From the NCBI GenBank assembly GCA_932294295.1, contig OW028584.1, positions 31,605,231 to 31,669,230 of the forward strand: a stretch of 64,000 nt of DNA, written 5' to 3'. The translations under genes and the position numbers were made by a program. Origin of the DNA: Alitta virens (lineage: Eukaryota > Annelida > Polychaeta > Phyllodocida > Nereididae). Under the pieces are notes generated by a model, which was not told the DNA's origin, made no database searches, and saw nothing but the letters and a program-made list of their open reading frames with translations. Every line of letters starts with the position of its first letter. The stretch's first letter is position 1. Below, in pieces: positions 60,101-64,000 of the stretch.

Positions 60101-61407
60101 ATCACGTTTGGTTTTGTCAAGAATTTTATAGCACTTTAGACATCTGTAGTAGGTATCACATAGGGACAATCTCTCCTCACCTTTATTGACACCTGCATTG
60201 TACACTCTGCTTTCTTGATGACGTAAGTAACATTGCATACTTCTACACACCATGTTACACCTGTCACAAACCATTGAATCATCCCTATAACGACACTTGT
60301 CTGTGTTGCACGTAGCACATACTGATTCACAACTATGTCGCCATTTTTCACTATAAGTTGTTAAGCACTCTTCACAGAATTTTTTATAGACAAAAAAGCC
60401 CTTGATGTTAACAATGCTGTGATAATGCTGATCTTTCAAATACAGATAAATTTTTTTTTTCCTCTCAGTTTTACCTGTGTACACTATTTCTTCGCCAATA
60501 TCGCCAGACACTACAACTATTTGTACATTAAGACAATCTTCAAACTTATACAAATCGTGTACAGGTACTGAGACATCATTTGGTAAACCTGCTTCCTTGA
60601 GCAGTTTCAACGCTTGACTACGTTGTGTATGCGGTTTCCTACACATTGTAGAATTCTTGTGCACAAACTTGTTAAACTTAGCTTGAGGCATTTTATTCAA
60701 CTTTGCCATACATGTGACTATAGCGCGTGCTGCGCATATAAACTCATTAGGTACTTCAGGAATGGTCACCATACTCCTCTTTTGCTTTATTGAACACTGG
60801 TCAGACAATGTATCAACATTTACTATGGCTCTTCGCCCTCCACCAGAATCGGAGGCCTCCATTACTCCTACATTGACCTCGAATGTATCGTCTACAGTTA
60901 AGTCTTTGTTGGACTGTAGAACAGCTTCAAATCTGTATTCCATAACAAAACAATGGTCAGGAATACACAAAAACATTTGTAATGTACTAATATATAATAA
61001 TAATAATAATAATATATATATATTACTCACCTCTCCATTATCACTTCAGATGTAATATTATGTTGGGGTTGACAGTGAATAGTTATTTCTTTGTCTAACC
61101 CTATGTGTCTGATTGATAACCGTGCTTTGTCATTGGGGTTTGGATGGTTGGCTCTCACTCTGTCCATTACACTACCAAACATAGCACCCAGGTCATTTGT
61201 GATGTCAAGTAATTTCTTCCCTTGATAGTTATTGTTAAATTTGGCTTTGAAAGTAACTTCTTCCACGCCATATTTTCGGGCTCTTCTCTCATTGATCTGT
61301 TCAATCCTATAAGGAACAGTATCCTCATCCTCATCCTCCTCATACTCCTTGTCATGCGATATGACACGACGTTTTGCAGGTGGCTCTTCAGACATGTTTG
61401 TTGTCAT
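57119..61407 (-). CDS. protein-primed family-B DNA polymerase, Polinton type (two exons, 1396 codons)
   Basis: Exon 1 is 61407-61031, the intron is 61030-60933 (98 bp, GTGAGT..TACAG) and exon 2 is 60932-57119. Numbers are for the spliced protein. 1-125: acidic, basic-patch leader (PPAKRR, EEDEDED). 186-306: OTU-like segment with C192 in ICAARAI and His295/297 in HYHSI. 312-430: zinc-binding CxxC clusters. Exonuclease: Exo I D445/E447 (YDFET), Exo II N583/D588 (AHNAKSFDSH), Exo III Y710/D714 (YTRSD). A second Cys-rich insertion lies between Exo I and II. 861-925: Vsr-like module (GCRWHGHTC ... IWECE). Polymerase: motif A D977 (DVTSLYS), motif B 1163-1171 (KLYANTLWG), motif C D1261/D1263 (FDTDS) and KxY K1305 (GPKSY). 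All catalytic residues are present. The start at 61407 has a TATA box 74 bp upstream; a longer frame beginning at 61030 is intron read-through. By family, it replicates linear DNA from a terminal protein; the leader could hold that function, which is not shown. Confidence 0.92.
60933..61030 (-). other. 98-bp spliceosomal intron in the polymerase gene
   Basis: Donor GTGAGT at 61030, acceptor TACAG ending at 60933, with a TTA/TAT-rich interior. It is present at the same place and length in the left arm (53780-53877). Splicing restores a codon for Arg (AG|A) and joins the acidic leader to the OTU-like part in one frame. Confidence 0.88.
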
Positions 61408-61475
61408 ACAAATTGTTAAAAATCCACTGTGACATCTTTCTTACTTAATATACATAATGCTATGCCCTGGGAGAC

Positions 61476-61481
61476 TTTATA
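61476..61481 (-). promoter_or_regulatory. TATA box of the intact polymerase gene
   Basis: TATAAA on the minus strand, 74 bp upstream of the ATG at 61407; identical in the other arm. Confidence 0.6.
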
Positions 61482-61538
61482 CACACGTGTCCATTACAGC
61501 TGATGTGTATCCATGGAAAGATTTCTCATTGCAATGCT

Positions 61539-61738
61539 NNNNNNNNNNNNNNNNNNNNNNNNNNNNNNNNNNNNNNNNNNNNNNNNNNNNNNNNNNNNNN
61601 NNNNNNNNNNNNNNNNNNNNNNNNNNNNNNNNNNNNNNNNNNNNNNNNNNNNNNNNNNNNNNNNNNNNNNNNNNNNNNNNNNNNNNNNNNNNNNNNNNNN
61701 NNNNNNNNNNNNNNNNNNNNNNNNNNNNNNNNNNNNNN
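61539..61738. other. assembly gap of exactly 200 N
   Basis: It separates the right inverted arm from a second copy of the element's interior. The round number suggests a placeholder or estimate rather than a measured length. Confidence 0.98.
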
Positions 61739-62305
61739 GCTAAAACCTCAGCGTGTTTAGTTGTAGCTACCAAATTTGTGGTATATAATATCCTACCAGT
61801 AGTGGAATCTAGAGTGGAATTGAAGACCTTCGGTGCCCCAGATGTATCAGGCGTTGTAATTTCCATAGCATCAACAGTATTTGCATCTGTAATGATATCA
61901 ATATACTCATAATATATAATTATGATGATGTATAATAAACAGTGACAAATACACACCTAAAGTTATCATATGTGTACACAGAACTTTGTACAATTAACAC
62001 AACTAACCTGTACTGATTGCTGAACACACCACTGGCAGCTGAGGGACTGCATCATTGCAGAACACTGTACCAGTCATATCAATGATACCTATCATCATAT
62101 TCAGCTTTGCAGGGAAATGTGGAATTGATCTCAAAAAAGTGGATTTCCTACATGTTACAATAACTTTGCCATTAACGCCATAACTACATAAACAAAGGTC
62201 AAACTGATTTGCTTCAGGCATTGATCCACACGAAAACGAATAATCCGCCTTACATGCATGTATAATACACAAGGCAAACGTAATGAATCCTGTAAGTGAG
62301 GCCAT
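61739..62305 (-). CDS. glycoprotein gene, second copy, 3' part lost in gap
   Basis: Exon 1 is 62305-62008, the 121-bp intron is 62007-61887, and exon 2 runs from 61886 into the gap at 61739 (about 49 codons of exon 2 kept). It is the same in sequence as the copy at 56606. It retains the signal peptide, LRR-cap-like part and NST site; the transmembrane and tail parts would lie in or beyond the gap. Confidence 0.7.
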
Positions 62306-62817
62306 TTCACTTCATGAACTGTTCTTGCAAATCCTAGGTACTTGTGTGCAGACATAATTCTTATCACAACTTTTTTTGTTACACTGTCAAAGCGTGATGC
62401 ATAATCCAATATTCATGACTTGTGCGCAGGCATATTCTTATCACCACTGTTTGTCTGTTGCACTGCCAAAGCTTGATATATAATCCAATATTCACGGAGA
62501 GTAGGCCAAATGTATCAAAAACGCATCTTTTCTGATATGGCAATGTTATGCGCTAATGCCTCAACGATAACATTGTATTATGATTGCTTAGTGTAATATT
62601 CATGGAACTGAGAGTTGGCAGATATCAGAAAACATATCATTTACAAATTGTTGGCAGACATGTCATTACACATTAACACAGCATTGATAATATACACTGG
62701 CTACGTATTGATAATATATACACTGGCTACTCATTGATAATATACACTGGTGTGCATAGCTATATACATACACATGTACATAATGTTTATATATATATAT
62801 ATATTATATACATACAA
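62306..62817. promoter_or_regulatory. second copy of the polymerase-glycoprotein intergenic region
   Basis: Same 78-bp duplication (62340-62495) and triple ATTGATAATATACACTGG (about 62681-62752) as in the first copy. Confidence 0.6.
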
Positions 62818-64000
62818 TCAATACCCATATGGAAACGTTTTGAAACTGTCTAGTGCAACAACACGCTTTGTAAACACCTTTTTAAATGTTTTGGTGTATG
62901 GTCTGTTGTAGACGATACCTAAATGTTTCACCCTACATATCTGTTTTGAAGGTGGTAATTTAATTGTTTCAATTGTATCCAGTAAAACCTCTTTCATTGA
63001 ATCAAAATCAATGAATTGACTGTTCACATAATTAAGGGTGATTCCTTTAACTTTGGTGACACTCTCACCATTATTAAGCTTGTAGCTATAGCTCTTTGGA
63101 CCTGTTGATATATATGCTGTGATATGTGTGTTACAAGGTAACTCATCAGTGAGGTCCCCCAGAAGGTCCCCTGTTTCCAAGAGATCTTTTTGATGTTTGT
63201 TTTGCACAAATATAACAGAATCTGTATCAAAATACAGAGTTTGTTCACATGTCTTTTCTAATATACCAAATAGGTGTAGACGGGCAAGTGATGTTGTAAA
63301 TGTCCCAATGATTTCATTTGTAAAGGTGTTTTCCTCCTCAAATGATTCTGTACATTTCAGTTCGACCACTATCACTTCAGGTGTGATAATGTGGAAGTTT
63401 GTTACCTCTTTGGTAGGGTCATTTCTGATTTTTGTGTATTCTACCTTGGACTTAATATATTGTGTTCGGGGGAGGTCACCCCTCTGTATAAACTTACCCC
63501 ATAACGTATTGGCGTAAAGCTTCGAAACCATCCTAAGTGATGGATTGTACTGTATCTTCCTTTTATCAAGAAGTATCCCCTGCTTGTCATGATAATATTG
63601 TATATAGTTATCTCTATCTTCCTCGGTCTCAACCCAGCTGGGGTAACCGGAAGCTTCCTGCTTTACCTTCAGGAACATTTTGACATAATCCTGAAATATA
63701 TTACAGCCTATATCATGTGTAGTTTGAGGATAGTGATAAATCTCATATATTTTCACTATTTTATAACCATGTTGAACGGCTACCTTGACTTCTTCTGTTG
63801 TCCATGTACCCACAATTGCTCTGTCACCGTCAGTGCAAACACAAGGTTCTACACTCTCCAACCTTGCACACTGTGAGCACAGGGGAAATTTCAATTTACC
63901 GTTACACCTTACAGGTAGTACTGGTATGAAAAGCTTTCTTGGTGGGACCACTTTAAGTTTCACCAACCCATAATAGGTTTTTAGTGTGTAGTCCATTTTG
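62818..64000 (-). CDS. protein-primed DNA polymerase, second copy, C-terminal part (runs off the window)
   Basis: It covers the last 394 or so codons, including motif B (KLYANTLWG), motif C (FDTDS) and GPKSY, identical to the intact gene. It is cut by the window end just after (on this strand, upstream of) the TPR-like region, and motif A lies outside. The ATG at 63996 is internal and not a start. Confidence 0.9.
   Translation of the reverse strand, partial: KMDYTLKTYYGLVKLKVVPPRKLFIPVLPVRCNGKLKFPLCSQCARLESVEPCVCTDGDRAIVGTWTTEEVKVAVQHGYKIVKIYEIYHYPQTTHDIGCNIFQDYVKMFLKVKQEASGYPSWVETEEDRDNYIQYYHDKQGILLDKRKIQYNPSLRMVSKLYANTLWGKFIQRGDLPRTQYIKSKVEYTKIRNDPTKEVTNFHIITPEVIVVELKCTESFEEENTFTNEIIGTFTTSLARLHLFGILEKTCEQTLYFDTDSVIFVQNKHQKDLLETGDLLGDLTDELPCNTHITAYISTGPKSYSYKLNNGESVTKVKGITLNYVNSQFIDFDSMKEVLLDTIETIKLPPSKQICRVKHLGIVYNRPYTKTFKKVFTKRVVALDSFKTFPYGY

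Larger units (their letters stand above)
53269..61538. mobile_element. Polinton-like element: protein-primed DNA polymerase plus membrane glycoprotein between long inverted repeats
   Basis: Bases 53269-54498 and 60312-61538 are inverted copies, about 99.5% identical by eye with one 3-bp indel. They enclose about 5.8 kb. Contents in minus-strand order: the polymerase (61407 to 57119), then a glycoprotein gene (56606 to 55523), then about 1 kb of AT-rich DNA with local tandem repeats. The polymerase type and the long terminal inverted repeats are hallmarks of Polintons/Mavericks and their viral relatives. However, retrovirus-type integrase, capsid, ATPase and maturation protease genes are absent from this span. 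The arms may extend beyond the given limits: the right one runs into an assembly gap, so the outer ends and target duplication are unknown. The near identity of the arms and the intact polymerase suggest recent activity. Confidence 0.8.
60312..61538 (-). repeat. right arm of the element's inverted repeat
   Basis: Copy of 53269-54498 in the opposite orientation. It ends at the N gap, so its real outer limit is unknown. Confidence 0.92.
61739..64000. mobile_element. second, partial copy of the element interior (direct repeat of 56040-58301)
   Basis: Every landmark is shifted by exactly 5699 bases and no substitution was seen in the parts I compared, including the non-coding 78-bp and ATTGATAATATACACTGG repeats. 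It starts inside glycoprotein exon 2 and runs to the window end inside the polymerase. It could be a tandem second element or the same locus placed twice by scaffolding. Confidence 0.9.

Noticed and set aside
57498..60351. numerous 60-110 residue frames on both strands across the polymerase
   Set aside because: They are shadows of the 1396-codon gene and are repeated identically in the second copy.
60933..61030. signal peptide or membrane anchor at the start of the polymerase
   Set aside because: The hydrophobic start is intron translation; the splice borders and the exon 1 frame show the true N-terminus is acidic and hydrophilic.
60714..61055. 113-residue frame antisense to the polymerase start (and 53755-54096 in the left arm)
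   Set aside because: It exists in both arms only because the arms are copies, and it reads antisense through a confirmed intron and exon.

Overview
The window is AT-rich nuclear DNA from an animal, most likely a marine invertebrate; the phylum cannot be fixed from this sequence. The evidence is spliceosomal introns, tRNA-headed SINEs, many palindromic MITE-like repeats, abundant GATA/TATC-type microsatellites and a Polinton-type protein-primed DNA polymerase gene. No conserved housekeeping gene, rRNA or genuine tRNA gene was recognised. From 1 to about 53.2 kb the window is essentially non-coding.

Layout of the repeat region. 0-24 kb holds several copies of short palindromic elements. Family M1 has ends CCCAGATAGC, family M2 has ends CATGGCCAA, and both are flanked by TA. 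There is also a 4.1-kb TA-flanked DNA transposon (4831-8912) with CCCAGCTAACAC ends and 255-bp internal tandem repeats, plus two tRNA-headed SINE families (A and B). 25.6-40.3 kb is a two-copy direct segmental duplication (B1-C1, then B2-C2). Part of it, 3608 bp at constant spacing, is almost identical while the rest is clearly older. 40-53 kb holds more SINEs, MITEs and minisatellites, including a 47-bp minisatellite that has grown inside a SINE-B copy, and one weak candidate host exon at 47.3 kb.

53.3-64 kb is the most interesting part. A virus-like or transposon-like element carries a complete, apparently intact family-B, protein-primed DNA polymerase (minus strand, two exons, 1396 codons). 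Downstream on the same strand is a three-exon type I membrane glycoprotein (289 codons) with an LRR N-cap-like ectodomain and an NPxY-containing tail. The element is bounded by at least 1.23 kb of inverted repeat that includes the polymerase promoter, exon 1 and the start of exon 2. The left arm therefore encodes a truncated, 360-codon version of the polymerase N-terminus. The polymerase carries an OTU-protease-like N-terminal motif, a large Cys-rich insertion in the exonuclease domain, and a Vsr-endonuclease-like module between the exonuclease and polymerase domains. No integrase, capsid, packaging ATPase or maturation protease gene was found between the arms.

After exactly 200 Ns (61539-61738), bases 61739-64000 repeat 56040-58301 at a constant offset of 5699. 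This is either a tandem second element or a scaffolding artefact. The outer termini and target-site duplication of the element could not be located, because the right arm runs into the gap.
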